From contig NZ_SIXC01000012.1 in assembly GCF_004309735.1 (NCBI RefSeq), positions 50,087-89,139 of the forward strand: a stretch of 39,053 nt of DNA, given 5' to 3'. The notes below the pieces were generated by a model, which worked only from the letters and a program-made list of their open reading frames with translations, made no database searches and had not been told where the DNA came from. Shown here piece by piece: positions 1-7,214 of this stretch. The stretch is from Desulfovibrio legallii. Lineage in GTDB: Bacteria; Desulfobacterota; Desulfovibrionia; Desulfovibrionales; Desulfovibrionaceae. Made by a program: the position numbers and the translations under genes. The first letter of the stretch is position 1, and every line of letters begins with the position of its first letter.

Positions 1-567
1 TGCCAGATCCTGGACCAGGATGAAATCCGAACGGTCGTTGATCGCCAGCTCCACATGGTTGGGCAGCGTCTCGTTCATGCTCAGATCCTTGAACACCTCG
101 ACCACATCGCCTTTATGCCGGACCACCAGGTTGAAATGGTTGGCCGGGTCGAGGGAGCCGTCCTCGACGGAGACGGAGAGCCGGTCCCCCCAGACGCCTT
201 CGTTCACGGCCTCGATCCGCAGGGCGTCGGCGGGCGTCGCCTCCCGGTTCTGCAGCACGATGGAAGACTTCAGCGCCGTCAGGGTGTCCCGGTCGGTGGG
301 ATCGGTGAGATGGGCGATGCGGGTGACGTAGAGGACCGAGCCGCCGTTGTCGAAAAACGCCCGGGCGGCGTAGGCCAGATAGCTCTCGTTGATATAGGAG
401 CCGAAACGGTTGATGAACTGCTCCCAGCTCGTCACCAGCACGGGCTTGTTGATCGGGCCTTTCTCGGCCACTCCGACCATGGCGGCCGACGAGGTCGAGA
501 TCTGCTTTACATAGAAACTGAAGTCCGTTTCCCGGGTGTAAATCCCGGGGGATAGATAGGTCGGCAT
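1..567 (-). CDS. Phage tail sheath protein, N-terminal part (runs off the left edge)
   Basis: The 189 codons visible begin MPTYLSPGIYTRE and continue with GPINKPVLVTSW and an FFDNGGSVLYVTRI stretch. This is the typical opening of contractile-tail sheath subunits, which polymerise around the tail tube and contract on infection. It shows that the phage is a myovirus type. The start ATG at 567 follows a GGAGG-type ribosome site that overlaps the end of the upstream gene, so the two are probably translationally linked. The C-terminal part, including the contractile-sheath core, lies outside the window. The tail tube, baseplate and tail-fibre genes would be expected further left. I am confident of the family, but cannot judge whether the full gene is intact. 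Confidence 0.9.
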   Translation of the reverse strand, partial: MPTYLSPGIYTRETDFSFYVKQISTSSAAMVGVAEKGPINKPVLVTSWEQFINRFGSYINESYLAYAARAFFDNGGSVLYVTRIAHLTDPTDRDTLTALKSSIVLQNREATPADALRIEAVNEGVWGDRLSVSVEDGSLDPANHFNLVVRHKGDVVEVFKDLSMNETLPNHVELAINDRSDFILVQDLA

Positions 568-569
568 GG

Positions 570-827
570 TTATTTCCTCCGCTTGCTGGTGGTCTTGGCC
601 TCATCGGCTGCGGCGTCATCGGTCGCCGTGGGCTTTTCCGGCTCCGGTTCCACGCCGCCGGTCAGGTCGGTGATGCGCACCAGGCCGCGTTTTCCGGCGG
701 TCTTGATCTCGGCGGAGAGGTCCTTGCGGGCGATGCTCTTGCGTTCTCGCGGCCCGAGGTGGAGGGTTCCCTGGCCGGAGAGGTTGAACGTCAGGGGTTG
801 GAACTGCAGGTTTCTGATCTCGATCAC
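570..827 (-). CDS. Small phage protein upstream of the tail sheath, function unknown
   Basis: An 85-aa protein from a GTG start at 827, preceded by AAAGGAG. It begins MIEIRNLQFQPLTFNL, has a basic central stretch (LGPRERKSIARKDL), and ends in a charged, Lys/Arg-rich tail (KTTSKRRK). Its stop lies just before the ribosome site of the sheath gene. Small proteins of this kind, a beta-rich body with an acidic then basic tail, commonly sit between the tail terminator and the sheath in myoviruses, but I recognise no specific family. It is inferred to be a tail accessory protein from position only. Confidence 0.7.
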   Translation of the reverse strand: MIEIRNLQFQPLTFNLSGQGTLHLGPRERKSIARKDLSAEIKTAGKRGLVRITDLTGGVEPEPEKPTATDDAAADEAKTTSKRRK

Positions 828-839
828 GGTTGTTCTCCT

Positions 840-1388
840 TTACGGTTGAATGGTTCGTTGCTCTGTCACGTCGCCGTGAAACTGGAAGGTCCGGTCCCGG
901 ATCAGCCGACCGTCGCGCAGGTCGCCGTCGTACACCGGGCAGGATTCGATGCGGATGCGTCCGGAGCTTTGCCGGAGGTTGGAGAGGTTCACCCGGGCCA
1001 GGCCGCCCAGAGGAACCAGTTCGGTAAGGTTCAAGCTGCCCTGGTCGGCGATGGCGATCTCCGGGTGAAGCTGGAGGAACCGCGACACCGATTCGTGAAA
1101 ACCGAGCAGTTCGGCCTCCCGGTCCACGGTGACCACCAGGTCGAAATCGAGGTGATAGAGCCGGGGAAACCGGCACTCCTCGAAACTCAGCTCCGCGACA
1201 TTCTTCTCGAACAGGCGGCTGTGGCTGCGGCGGAAACGGTCTTCCGTCAGCTTCGGCCCCTGGAGGATGACGCTGGGGGTTCGCTGGACCTCGAACAGGT
1301 CATCCGGGAACACCAGCACGGTGTCCGGGTGGATGGCCTGTTTGGCCAGGCGGATCAGGGTTTCTGTGACGGTCTGTATCGTGCTCAA
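840..1388 (-). CDS. Probable tail terminator/completion protein (Gp37-like position)
   Basis: 182 aa from a TTG start at 1388 (GGAGG five bases upstream), giving MSTIQTVTETLIRLAKQAI. No ATG start is available upstream in the frame, because the bipartite promoter-like element occupies 1412-1443. The predicted mix of an N-terminal helix and beta strands (VILQGPKLTEDRF, LYHLDFDLVVTVDRE) and the location between an HK97 gp10-like gene and the sheath fit a tail terminator or completion protein, which caps the tail tube and joins it to the neck. This is inference from synteny; no diagnostic motif is visible. It is the first gene of the transcript expected from the element at 1412-1443. Confidence 0.65.
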   Translation of the reverse strand: MSTIQTVTETLIRLAKQAIHPDTVLVFPDDLFEVQRTPSVILQGPKLTEDRFRRSHSRLFEKNVAELSFEECRFPRLYHLDFDLVVTVDREAELLGFHESVSRFLQLHPEIAIADQGSLNLTELVPLGGLARVNLSNLRQSSGRIRIESCPVYDGDLRDGRLIRDRTFQFHGDVTEQRTIQP

Positions 1389-1411
1389 AGGACGCCTCCG
1401 TTTTCTGCCTG

Positions 1412-1443
1412 GTTACTTACCGGAAGCGCTGGCGATGTGTCGG
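1412..1443 (-). promoter_or_regulatory. Bipartite promoter-like element P1 (tail operon)
   Basis: On the minus strand it reads CCGAC, 14 bases, TCCGGTAAGTAAC. The last base is 23 bases before the TTG start at 1388, with a ribosome site in between, and the element begins a few bases after the stop of the upstream gene. Five other elements in the window have the same two blocks and the same 14-base gap. The layout suggests -35 and -10 blocks for an alternative sigma factor, probably the one at 29861-30445. Neither the start site nor the sigma has been tested. Confidence 0.75.
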
Positions 1444-1447
1444 AGGC

Positions 1448-1933
1448 TCAAAGCGCTGAGCGGATCGCCTCGCGATAGTTCTGGAGGATCTGCTCGCGGT
1501 ACTTCTCCATCACCGGATGCAGAAAGGGTCTGGCGGGGATGACGATGGTCGCGCCGTTGGGATGTTTGATGGTGGCTCCGTACTCCATGACGGCACCGAT
1601 GTTCACCATGTCTTCCCCGTCCTTGTTGACGGTGCCACGCAGCAGGCCGACGAACGCCTTGTCGGCCATGATTTTTTGGGTGATGGAGTTGACGAGAAAG
1701 CCGGTGTCGATGAGCGCCTTGCTGGAGCCTTTGCGCTCGATGGTGCTCTCGGCGAGTTTCACGAAGGCCTGTCCGCCCGGGGCCTGGGAGCGAATCCCCC
1801 GCTGGATCTCGCGCACCAGAAAAAGGGCGTTGCGGATCGTGGCCTGACGCAGGGCCATGGCCAGGCGCGGCCCCATGCCGGTGGTCAGCTTGGCGCGGGC
1901 CTTGTCCCAGTCACCGGTCCGCCTAACGCCCAT
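1448..1933 (-). CDS. HK97 gp10-like neck/tail component
   Basis: 161 aa, ATG at 1933, overlapping the end of the upstream gene by 11 bases. The sequence has the typical gp10 layout: an N-terminal helical part with RNALFLVREIQRGI, a central LIDTGFLVNSITQKI block (the usual DTG.L..SI motif), and a C-terminal YGATIKHPNGATIVIPARPFL segment, where the IPARPFL ending is characteristic. Proteins of this family act at the head-tail joint or tail completion. Length is normal. It is the last gene before the element at 1412-1443, which restarts transcription for the tail genes. Confidence 0.85.
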   Translation of the reverse strand: MGVRRTGDWDKARAKLTTGMGPRLAMALRQATIRNALFLVREIQRGIRSQAPGGQAFVKLAESTIERKGSSKALIDTGFLVNSITQKIMADKAFVGLLRGTVNKDGEDMVNIGAVMEYGATIKHPNGATIVIPARPFLHPVMEKYREQILQNYREAIRSAL

Positions 1934-2282
1934 TGAGCTTCACCAGTTGCAGGTTCTTGTGAGTGACAGTGCCGAAGAAGTGTTCTTCTTCCACACTCTG
2001 TATGCGATAGGTTTCCCTGTCTGCGGCCAGGCGGTCTTCACCCCGGACATCGGCATCCGGAAGCACACAGGCGAGCGCGTCGATCTTGCCACTCAGCTCC
2101 TCCGGCGGGGTTTCGTTCAGTTCGAGGGGGATGACAGAGATCTCCGCGTATTCGGCATCGTCGGTGCCATAGAGCCGCTCGCCGGGAACCACGCGCAGGA
2201 CGCGTGCTGTCTGGCCGGAGGAGAGGATCAGCCGGGCGACGTCGGCCACGGCTTCGGCGCGTTCCCGGTCATTCAACAACAT
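1923..2282 (-). CDS. Probable head-closure / head-tail joining protein
   Basis: 119 aa, ATG at 2282, overlapping the previous gene by 14 bases and the next by 11. It begins MLLNDRERAEAVADVARLIL, followed by a beta-rich body (GQTARVLRVVPGERLY, QSVEEEHFFGTVTHKNLQLVKL). The size, beta-barrel-like composition and order (capsid, connector, this gene, gp10-like) match head-closure proteins that stopper the portal after DNA packaging. No unique motif identifies it, so the role is taken from gene order. Overlapping starts and stops on both sides indicate coupled translation with its neighbours. Confidence 0.65.
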   Translation of the reverse strand: MLLNDRERAEAVADVARLILSSGQTARVLRVVPGERLYGTDDAEYAEISVIPLELNETPPEELSGKIDALACVLPDADVRGEDRLAADRETYRIQSVEEEHFFGTVTHKNLQLVKLNGR

Positions 2283-2733
2283 CTAGATCGATCCCTTGTT
2301 CGTAGATGACCGGCGCGAGGCCGCTCGGAGTCAGGATGTAGGCTTCCTGATCGAGCTGGGTGGCCGGACGCAGCTCGGTGAGCCGCTGCCGGTAGTCGGC
2401 GAGCAGATCGGCCTCGAGCTTGGCCCAGTGGCCGGGCTGGCCGGTTTTGTCCACCCGCTTGTCGCCGCTGGAAAAAGAGAAGGCGTTGGCGGTGGCGGAA
2501 CGCATGACCTGGCAGGCGTGGATCTGCGCCATGATCACCAGGAGCTCGCGGACCTCGCCGGTGGGATCGGGGGTGATCTCTCCGGCCGTGATCGTCAGCG
2601 ATTGGTCGAGGTCGCGGCTCACCCGGAAAACGGCCTTCCGGACGCATCTCTCCAGAGTCTGGTCCTCGAAGAGAGATGCGCCCGGATCGGACAGGTCGAG
2701 CCGCAGGTCGGCGATCAGGTCACTCAGCAGCAC
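2269..2733 (-). CDS. Probable head-tail connector (adaptor) protein
   Basis: 154 aa from a GTG start at 2733 that lies inside the 3' end of the upstream gene. The protein begins MLLSDLIADLRLDLSDPG and is helical throughout, with FEDQTLERCVRKAVFRVSRDL and ELLVIMAQIHACQVMRSATANAF. A short all-helical protein with this N-terminal LRxDLxDxxxxxFxDxxLxRxVxxA pattern, directly after the capsid block, resembles ring-forming connector/adaptor proteins of tailed phages that bind the portal. The assignment is moderate: the motif pattern is seen in the sequence, but the family is recognised by resemblance only. Confidence 0.7.
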   Translation of the reverse strand: MLLSDLIADLRLDLSDPGASLFEDQTLERCVRKAVFRVSRDLDQSLTITAGEITPDPTGEVRELLVIMAQIHACQVMRSATANAFSFSSGDKRVDKTGQPGHWAKLEADLLADYRQRLTELRPATQLDQEAYILTPSGLAPVIYEQGIDLDVVE

Positions 2734-3079
2734 CTTGCAGGCCCTCCAGACGGCTCTTGAGCGCGTCGATCACCGTGCGGCGTTTCTCGGTGTCCATGTA
2801 GCCTTTGAGGGTTTCCGGATTGGCTTCCTCGTTGACCCGGGAGATGGCGTCGGTGGCGGAGAGTTTGCTCAGGTCCACCGGTTCCGCGTCCTGGTCGGGC
2901 TCTGGAGGGGCGAGCGGTTCCTGCTTCGGTTTGTCGGCCATGGCCAGGCGGCCGTTCTTGAGAGCCGCCTGGATCTGCTTGGTGAGGCGTTCCACCTCGA
3001 CCACCTGACCGGGTTTGAGCTTCAGCCCGGCGTCGGGGATCACCAGAACGCCGGGACGGATGTTCTTGATTCGATTCAT
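2720..3079 (-). CDS. Small phage structural-region protein, function unknown
   Basis: 119 aa, ATG at 3079 after GGGAGG. The N-terminal half (NIRPGVLVIPDAGLKLKPGQVVEV) looks like a small beta domain. The middle is Pro/Glu-rich and probably disordered (PKQEPLAPPEPDQDAEP). The C-terminal third is helical (VNEEANPETLKGYMDTEKRR, IDALKSRLEGLQ). It sits between the major capsid gene and the connector gene and overlaps the connector start by 14 bases. The layout of beta domain, linker and helical tail is often seen in head-proximal accessory proteins, but I do not recognise a family and give it no function. Confidence 0.65.
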   Translation of the reverse strand: MNRIKNIRPGVLVIPDAGLKLKPGQVVEVERLTKQIQAALKNGRLAMADKPKQEPLAPPEPDQDAEPVDLSKLSATDAISRVNEEANPETLKGYMDTEKRRTVIDALKSRLEGLQGAAE

Positions 3080-3097
3080 CTCACGTCACCTCCCGGA

Positions 3098-3961
3098 TTA
3101 CGGAACCAGTTTGACCTTGGCCATGATGTCGGGGCGGGTAATGCCCTGACCGATTTCGGACCACACCAGCCAGCCAGTCTTGAAGCGGGTCTTCTGGTCG
3201 ATGGACTCCGTCTTCAGGTTTTCGCGCACCGGCATCTTGCCGACCTCTTCATCCGGGACGATGATGATCTCGTCCAGCGGCATGGAGGCGGTCAACAGAA
3301 TGCCGCCGGTGCCGTAGTTTTTGATGACACCCTTCTGACGCAGCTCGAGCTTGGTCTGGGGATCGAGGTTCCAGCCGCGCATGTCGTTGAAACGGCGGCC
3401 GCGCATGACGATGTACTTCACCGACAGCTCCAGGTCCTCGATGATCGAGATGGCCTCGTTCAGGGCGTCTTCCACCAGCTCGCCACCCGTCACCTCGATG
3501 ATGTTGGCCGCCGGGATGGCCGAGGAGAGCACCGAGATGGTGCGGCGATCCATCTCCTTGCGGATGGCGTCGGCGGCGCTGGTCTGGATGTCCATCAGCG
3601 TGCCGATGTTGCCGTTCTTGAGGACGGAAACGTCCACCATCGGGTTGGAGTGGATGCGGTTGGTGGGGAACTCGACCTCGTCCTTGCCCACCTCCTGCTC
3701 CTGGGCGTCGCCGTCCTTGCTGATCCAGTGGGCCTTGACCGTCGGCTTCTTCTGATAGACCGGACGTTCGCCCTTGGGCAGCGTGTGCTTGGTGAGCAGC
3801 AGCGAGGAGATCTCCTTGCGTTTGATCTCCTGTTCGATGGGCGCGGCGATGGCGGCGGCAAGCGCCCGCATGCCTTCGGGCGACTCGAGAGCCTCGCTCA
3901 TGAGCCGCGCCATGGTTTCCATGTATTCCTGGGAATGGATCTTCAACTGATTGGTTTTCAT
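3098..3961 (-). CDS. Major capsid protein
   Basis: 287 aa, ATG at 3961 after AAGGAG. Features that support a major capsid protein of the HK97-fold type are the helical N-terminus (SQEYMETMARLMSEALESPEG), the long spine-like region around TLMDIQTSAADAIRKEMDRR, the P-domain-like VEDALNEAISIIEDLELSVKYIVM, and the strand-rich C-terminus ending GQGITRPDIMAKVKLVP. It is directly downstream of the decoration gene and the protease-scaffold gene, which is the usual order of a head cassette. At 287 aa it is on the short side for the fold but within range. No frameshift is seen. Confidence 0.85.
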   Translation of the reverse strand: MKTNQLKIHSQEYMETMARLMSEALESPEGMRALAAAIAAPIEQEIKRKEISSLLLTKHTLPKGERPVYQKKPTVKAHWISKDGDAQEQEVGKDEVEFPTNRIHSNPMVDVSVLKNGNIGTLMDIQTSAADAIRKEMDRRTISVLSSAIPAANIIEVTGGELVEDALNEAISIIEDLELSVKYIVMRGRRFNDMRGWNLDPQTKLELRQKGVIKNYGTGGILLTASMPLDEIIIVPDEEVGKMPVRENLKTESIDQKTRFKTGWLVWSEIGQGITRPDIMAKVKLVP

Positions 3962-3979
3962 GTGCGTTGGCTCCTTGGG

Positions 3980-4342
3980 TTAGACGAGCAGGCTGAATTT
4001 GAGGACGCCGCTCTGTACGGAAATGGCGTGGGCGACGACGTGCTCCCCGGCCGCGACGCCGTTGGTCAGGCGACCGCTCGCCGAAACTTTCAGGTCGTCT
4101 CCGGCGACGACGGTCCCTTCGAAGGCGTCGGTCTCGTAGACGCCGCCGCCACAGTAGATGCCGGGCATTTCGCCACCGGCGTAGTCCTTGATCAGGATGC
4201 CGAAGGAGCGCTTGGTGGGATCGGTGTTGACGGCGAACAGGTCGTCGCCGACCACGCGGACCACCTGGCCGAGCTGGCCGTCGCCCTGGATGTGGCCGTC
4301 GCCATAGGCGAGGCTGCGGTGACACGGATTGATGAATGGCAT
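3980..4342 (-). CDS. Head decoration-like protein
   Basis: 120 aa, ATG at 4342 after AAGGAGG. The protein is Gly/Val-rich and beta-dominated (GDGQLGQVVRVVGDDLFAV, GTVVAGDDLKVSASGRL, GVAAGEHVVAHAISV). This pattern is shared by DUF2190-type and other capsid decoration or spike proteins that bind the outside of the shell and stabilise it. Its location between the scaffold gene and the major capsid gene fits exactly. The family call is by resemblance and position. It is transcribed in the same run as the 4355-6757 gene, with a 12-base gap. Confidence 0.75.
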   Translation of the reverse strand: MPFINPCHRSLAYGDGHIQGDGQLGQVVRVVGDDLFAVNTDPTKRSFGILIKDYAGGEMPGIYCGGGVYETDAFEGTVVAGDDLKVSASGRLTNGVAAGEHVVAHAISVQSGVLKFSLLV

Positions 4343-4354
4343 GGTGTTTCCTCC

Positions 4355-4936
4355 TTATGCGTTGATTTGCGAGTGTTCGGGAGAGTCCTCGCCGACACGG
4401 TTGCGGTAAGCGGCCATGAACCCGTCGCGCAGACGGTCCTCGAGCGACACCTTGCGGTCGTCCACATCGTGGGGCCGAACACCGGCGTCGCTGCGCAGCG
4501 GGGTTTCCGTCGATGCCTTGGCGGCGGGCTTGCCGCCCTGGTCGCTGTCAGCGGGTTTCTCTTCCTTGTCCTTGTCCTTGTCCGCCTTGGCCGACTTGGG
4601 CAGGCGCTCATAAGCGGCCTCGGTGGCGGCGAAGGCTTCGTCGGACAGTTCGGCCAGGCGTTTCAGCTCGGCTTCCCGGTCCTCATCGGACGCAAAGGAG
4701 AGCCCCTGCTTCTCCAGCCGGGTGAGCAGTTTCTTGGCGCGGGAACGGCAAGCGGCCGCCTTTTGTTCGGCTTCCAGTTCCTGGACGCGCTTCTGCAGCT
4801 CGGCGACCTGGGCTTTGAGTTGCCGGTTTTCCTTTTCCAGGTCGGAAACGCGGGCAGGATCGCCTTCCTGCTGGGCCGGTTTCTTCTTGGCCGCTTCGAC
4901 GGCCGGGTCATCGGTAGGTTTGGTTTTGTCTTCCAT
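4355..4936 (-). CDS. Nested in-frame scaffold protein (internal start)
   Basis: An ATG at 4936, in the same frame as the 800-aa fusion (its codon 608), has AAGGAG eight bases upstream, which is one of the best ribosome sites in the window. Translation from here would give 193 aa: a disordered start, a coiled coil, then an acidic/basic C-terminus ending HSQINA. This is the arrangement of lambda C/Nu3, where the scaffold is made from a start nested inside the protease gene. The ribosome site and frame are seen directly. That the product is made is inferred. Confidence 0.7.
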   Translation of the reverse strand: MEDKTKPTDDPAVEAAKKKPAQQEGDPARVSDLEKENRQLKAQVAELQKRVQELEAEQKAAACRSRAKKLLTRLEKQGLSFASDEDREAELKRLAELSDEAFAATEAAYERLPKSAKADKDKDKEEKPADSDQGGKPAAKASTETPLRSDAGVRPHDVDDRKVSLEDRLRDGFMAAYRNRVGEDSPEHSQINA

Positions 4937-6757
4937 CGTGGAATCTCCTTCGGGTTGGGATTGGTCGGGCTGGCTCTGAAGGGACGCCACCTGCAGAATC
5001 CTGGCGTTCTCGTCCGCGCCTTTGCGGTCGAGCAGTCCCAGTCCGGTGAAAGTGACGCCGTGCAGAATCTCGAAAACGGGTTGGCCGTTGAAATCACGGC
5101 CTTTGAATTTGCGCAGGTGGGTGCAGTAGTCGGCCTTGTTCTGGAAGCGCTTGTGGCAGACCGAGCATTCGCCCTCCTGGTAGTCGCATTCCATGGAGAC
5201 CTGGGAGATGATCCCGCGCTTCATCAGCTTGTAGGCCAGCCGGGCGGCCGGGGTGTCGTGGACGTAAAGCTCGCCGACGCATTCCACGCGGCCGCCGTTG
5301 TCGTCCTCCAGGTAGTCGGCGGCGACGATGCCGCCGACGATGTCGTTGAACTCCTGCGAATGCTGCAGATCGACCTTCTTGTTCACGGCCGTCATGTGCC
5401 GACCGGACAACTCCTCGGCGGTGAAGTGGTCGCCGTTCTTGTTGGTCCCGGTGCGGCAGAGCACGAAGCTGAACTGGGGGTCGCCCGCCGAGCCGACATC
5501 CATGGCCTCGGTCGCGAGGCGTTCGCCTTCGCCCAGCCGGATATCCACGGGGATGCTGGTGTGGAAGTTCGCGGCGGCGGCCATCGGAAAGGGTTTTTCC
5601 TCCCGCTCGGCGCTGACCTTGGCCCCGGGAGCGCATACGAACAGACGCTCCTTGGCGTTGGATGCCTCGCCGTGCTTGGAGGTGATGGCGTAGTGGTGAT
5701 CCTTGGACTTCATCCGGCTCTGCTTGCCGAAGGAGCCGATGATCCGCTTCATCTCCTGCTCGTTGGGATAGGCGTGATCGCGGTAGGAAATCAGCCAGTG
5801 CGGGATGTGCTTTGCATTACCGAGAAAGGTCTGGAAGAACTCGTTGGCGTTGGCCTTGGTGACGGTCTTGTGGTCGGTCTCGTAATACTTGACCTTGGTG
5901 TCGGCCTTGATTTCGAGCCCTTCCCAATAGGTCATGAGCCCCTCCACGAAGTGGTAGGCCCGCTCGTAGTTGGTGGTCGAAAACTCGGTGGCGTAGGGCG
6001 GATCGAAGTAGGCCAGATCCGCCTTGGCTTTCGGCAGCAGGTCGTTGATGTCCTGCCGGTATGCCTTGTTCTCCTTGTCGTTGTCGAAGACCAGGGCGTT
6101 GATACGCTGCAGGTTCTTGCGCAGACGATCCTTGAACTCGTCAGGGGTGTCCTGGCGGCGGCCATAATCGGTGGACGACGAGAAGTGGCCGAAGCCACCC
6201 TTGCCGCTCATGCAGGTTTTGCCGAGGCCGAACAGGGCGATGTCTTTCTTGAAGCCGGAGAGCTTGTCGCAGTTGGCGCGGATGGTGTCGATCAGCGCAT
6301 GGACGCCCTTGGCGAAGAAGATGCCCTTGAAGTTGTCCTGAACGAAGCTGCCCGCCTTGGCGTTGTCGGCCAGGAGTGCCTCGATCTCGTCCTCGCTCAG
6401 GCGAACCGAGTTGTTCTCGATGATCGCCTTGGCGGCATGGTGGCAGTAGCGGAGCCGGTCGTTGGCGATGACCTGGAGGCCCTTGGTCTTGTACATGTAG
6501 GCCACGACCGCAGACCCCGAAAAGGCATCCAGCACCGTGCCAGCGCCTTCCGGGGTATGCTTCCAGATCCAGTCGACGAGCTTCTGCTTACTGCCGATGT
6601 AGTTGGTGATGTACTTGGGGCGCTTCTCGGGAGGGAGCTCTTCAGGAGCGGACTGTTCGGCGGCCTCGGACCCGAGCGTGTCGGGATCGAGAGTCAGCGC
6701 CGCATCGGCCTCCAGTAGAAACGCCAGCCTTTCCAGGTCTGTGGCGAACAGTTCCAT
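4355..6757 (-). CDS. Fusion: D12-class adenine methyltransferase + prohead protease-like domain + scaffold
   Basis: One 800-residue frame, ATG at 6757 with CGGAG upstream. Residues about 50-380 are a Dam-like D12 N6-adenine methyltransferase: YIGSKQKLVDW, the SAM-binding VLDAFSGSAVV (75-85), and catalytic DPPY at 252-255. Residues about 395-600 resemble a prohead protease: FHTSIPVDI, an H466-S467 pair in VDLQHSQEF, and RGIISQVSMEC with S518 and S521. A zinc-finger-like insert C531-x2-C534...C545-x-H547 follows. Residues about 608-800 are scaffold-like: a charged linker, a coiled coil at 636-670 (DLEKENRQLKAQVAELQKRV) and a Lys/Asp-rich tail. Protease and scaffold in one frame is normal in phages, but a methyltransferase in front of them is unusual. 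The gene is preceded by element P2. Which Ser is catalytic is uncertain. Confidence 0.85.
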   Translation of the reverse strand: MELFATDLERLAFLLEADAALTLDPDTLGSEAAEQSAPEELPPEKRPKYITNYIGSKQKLVDWIWKHTPEGAGTVLDAFSGSAVVAYMYKTKGLQVIANDRLRYCHHAAKAIIENNSVRLSEDEIEALLADNAKAGSFVQDNFKGIFFAKGVHALIDTIRANCDKLSGFKKDIALFGLGKTCMSGKGGFGHFSSSTDYGRRQDTPDEFKDRLRKNLQRINALVFDNDKENKAYRQDINDLLPKAKADLAYFDPPYATEFSTTNYERAYHFVEGLMTYWEGLEIKADTKVKYYETDHKTVTKANANEFFQTFLGNAKHIPHWLISYRDHAYPNEQEMKRIIGSFGKQSRMKSKDHHYAITSKHGEASNAKERLFVCAPGAKVSAEREEKPFPMAAAANFHTSIPVDIRLGEGERLATEAMDVGSAGDPQFSFVLCRTGTNKNGDHFTAEELSGRHMTAVNKKVDLQHSQEFNDIVGGIVAADYLEDDNGGRVECVGELYVHDTPAARLAYKLMKRGIISQVSMECDYQEGECSVCHKRFQNKADYCTHLRKFKGRDFNGQPVFEILHGVTFTGLGLLDRKGADENARILQVASLQSQPDQSQPEGDSTMEDKTKPTDDPAVEAAKKKPAQQEGDPARVSDLEKENRQLKAQVAELQKRVQELEAEQKAAACRSRAKKLLTRLEKQGLSFASDEDREAELKRLAELSDEAFAATEAAYERLPKSAKADKDKDKEEKPADSDQGGKPAAKASTETPLRSDAGVRPHDVDDRKVSLEDRLRDGFMAAYRNRVGEDSPEHSQINA

Positions 6758-6812
6758 CAGCGTCTCCGGTCAGTTTGCTGTGCTCTCCGCGACCTGCGGG
6801 GAGCGTTCAGCG

Positions 6813-6844
6813 GTTACTTACCGGAAGCGTCGGCGATGTGTCGG
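6813..6844 (-). promoter_or_regulatory. Bipartite promoter-like element P2 (head operon)
   Basis: Minus strand: CCGAC, 14 bases, TCCGGTAAGTAACC. It lies 55 bases upstream of the ATG at 6757 and just beyond the stop of the 6861-7214 gene. Nearly the whole element, including the 14-base gap (ACATCGCC...), matches P1, so P1 and P2 look like recent duplicates or are under the same constraint. It is expected to drive the methyltransferase/protease/scaffold, decoration, capsid and neck genes. Confidence 0.75.
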
Positions 6845-6860
6845 AGGGTGACGGCGAATT

Positions 6861-7214
6861 TCAGCGGACGGGGTTCAGCCGGGCCAGAACGGCCTTGCCG
6901 CAGGCGTCGATGGAAGGGTATTCGTCGCTCTCTGAGATCTCGGAAAAGACCCCGTCGTAGGGAGAACGGGACAGCCGGTGGTATTCGAGAAAATCCGCCG
7001 GAAGCGAGGTGGCCCCGGCCTCGACCAGACGGTTGACCACCCAGGCAGCCTCATCCTTGCGGTCGGTAAGCCCGTTCGGTCCCCGGTCGAGGTAGTACAT
7101 CTCCACATCCAGACCGGGACCCGGTCCCTGAACCCAGACGCCCACGGGCACGTATTCCGGGACGGCGGCCTCCCGGTCGGCCATTATCGAGTCGATCATA
7201 TAGCGCAGTTTCAT
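6861..7214 (-). CDS. Small protein downstream of the MuF gene; possible immunity or accessory protein
   Basis: 117 aa, ATG at 7214 overlapping the previous stop (ATGA), with CGGAGGA upstream. It begins MKLRYMIDSIMADREAAVPEY, followed by a predicted mixed alpha/beta body (VGVWVQGPGPGLDVEMYYL, FLEYHRLSRSPYDGVFSEI). I do not recognise the family. It is the last gene of the transcript that includes the portal and the giant MuF protein, and element P2 begins about 17 bases after its stop. In MuF-type polymorphic toxin loci, small downstream genes often encode immunity proteins, so that is the leading idea. A head accessory role is equally open. Confidence 0.65.
   Translation of the reverse strand: MKLRYMIDSIMADREAAVPEYVPVGVWVQGPGPGLDVEMYYLDRGPNGLTDRKDEAAWVVNRLVEAGATSLPADFLEYHRLSRSPYDGVFSEISESDEYPSIDACGKAVLARLNPVR

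Noticed and set aside
2420..6718. Open plus-strand frame of 1432 codons opposite the head genes
   Set aside because: Antisense to well-supported capsid and protease genes; no domain, no ribosome site. Long antisense frames are expected in GC-rich coding DNA.
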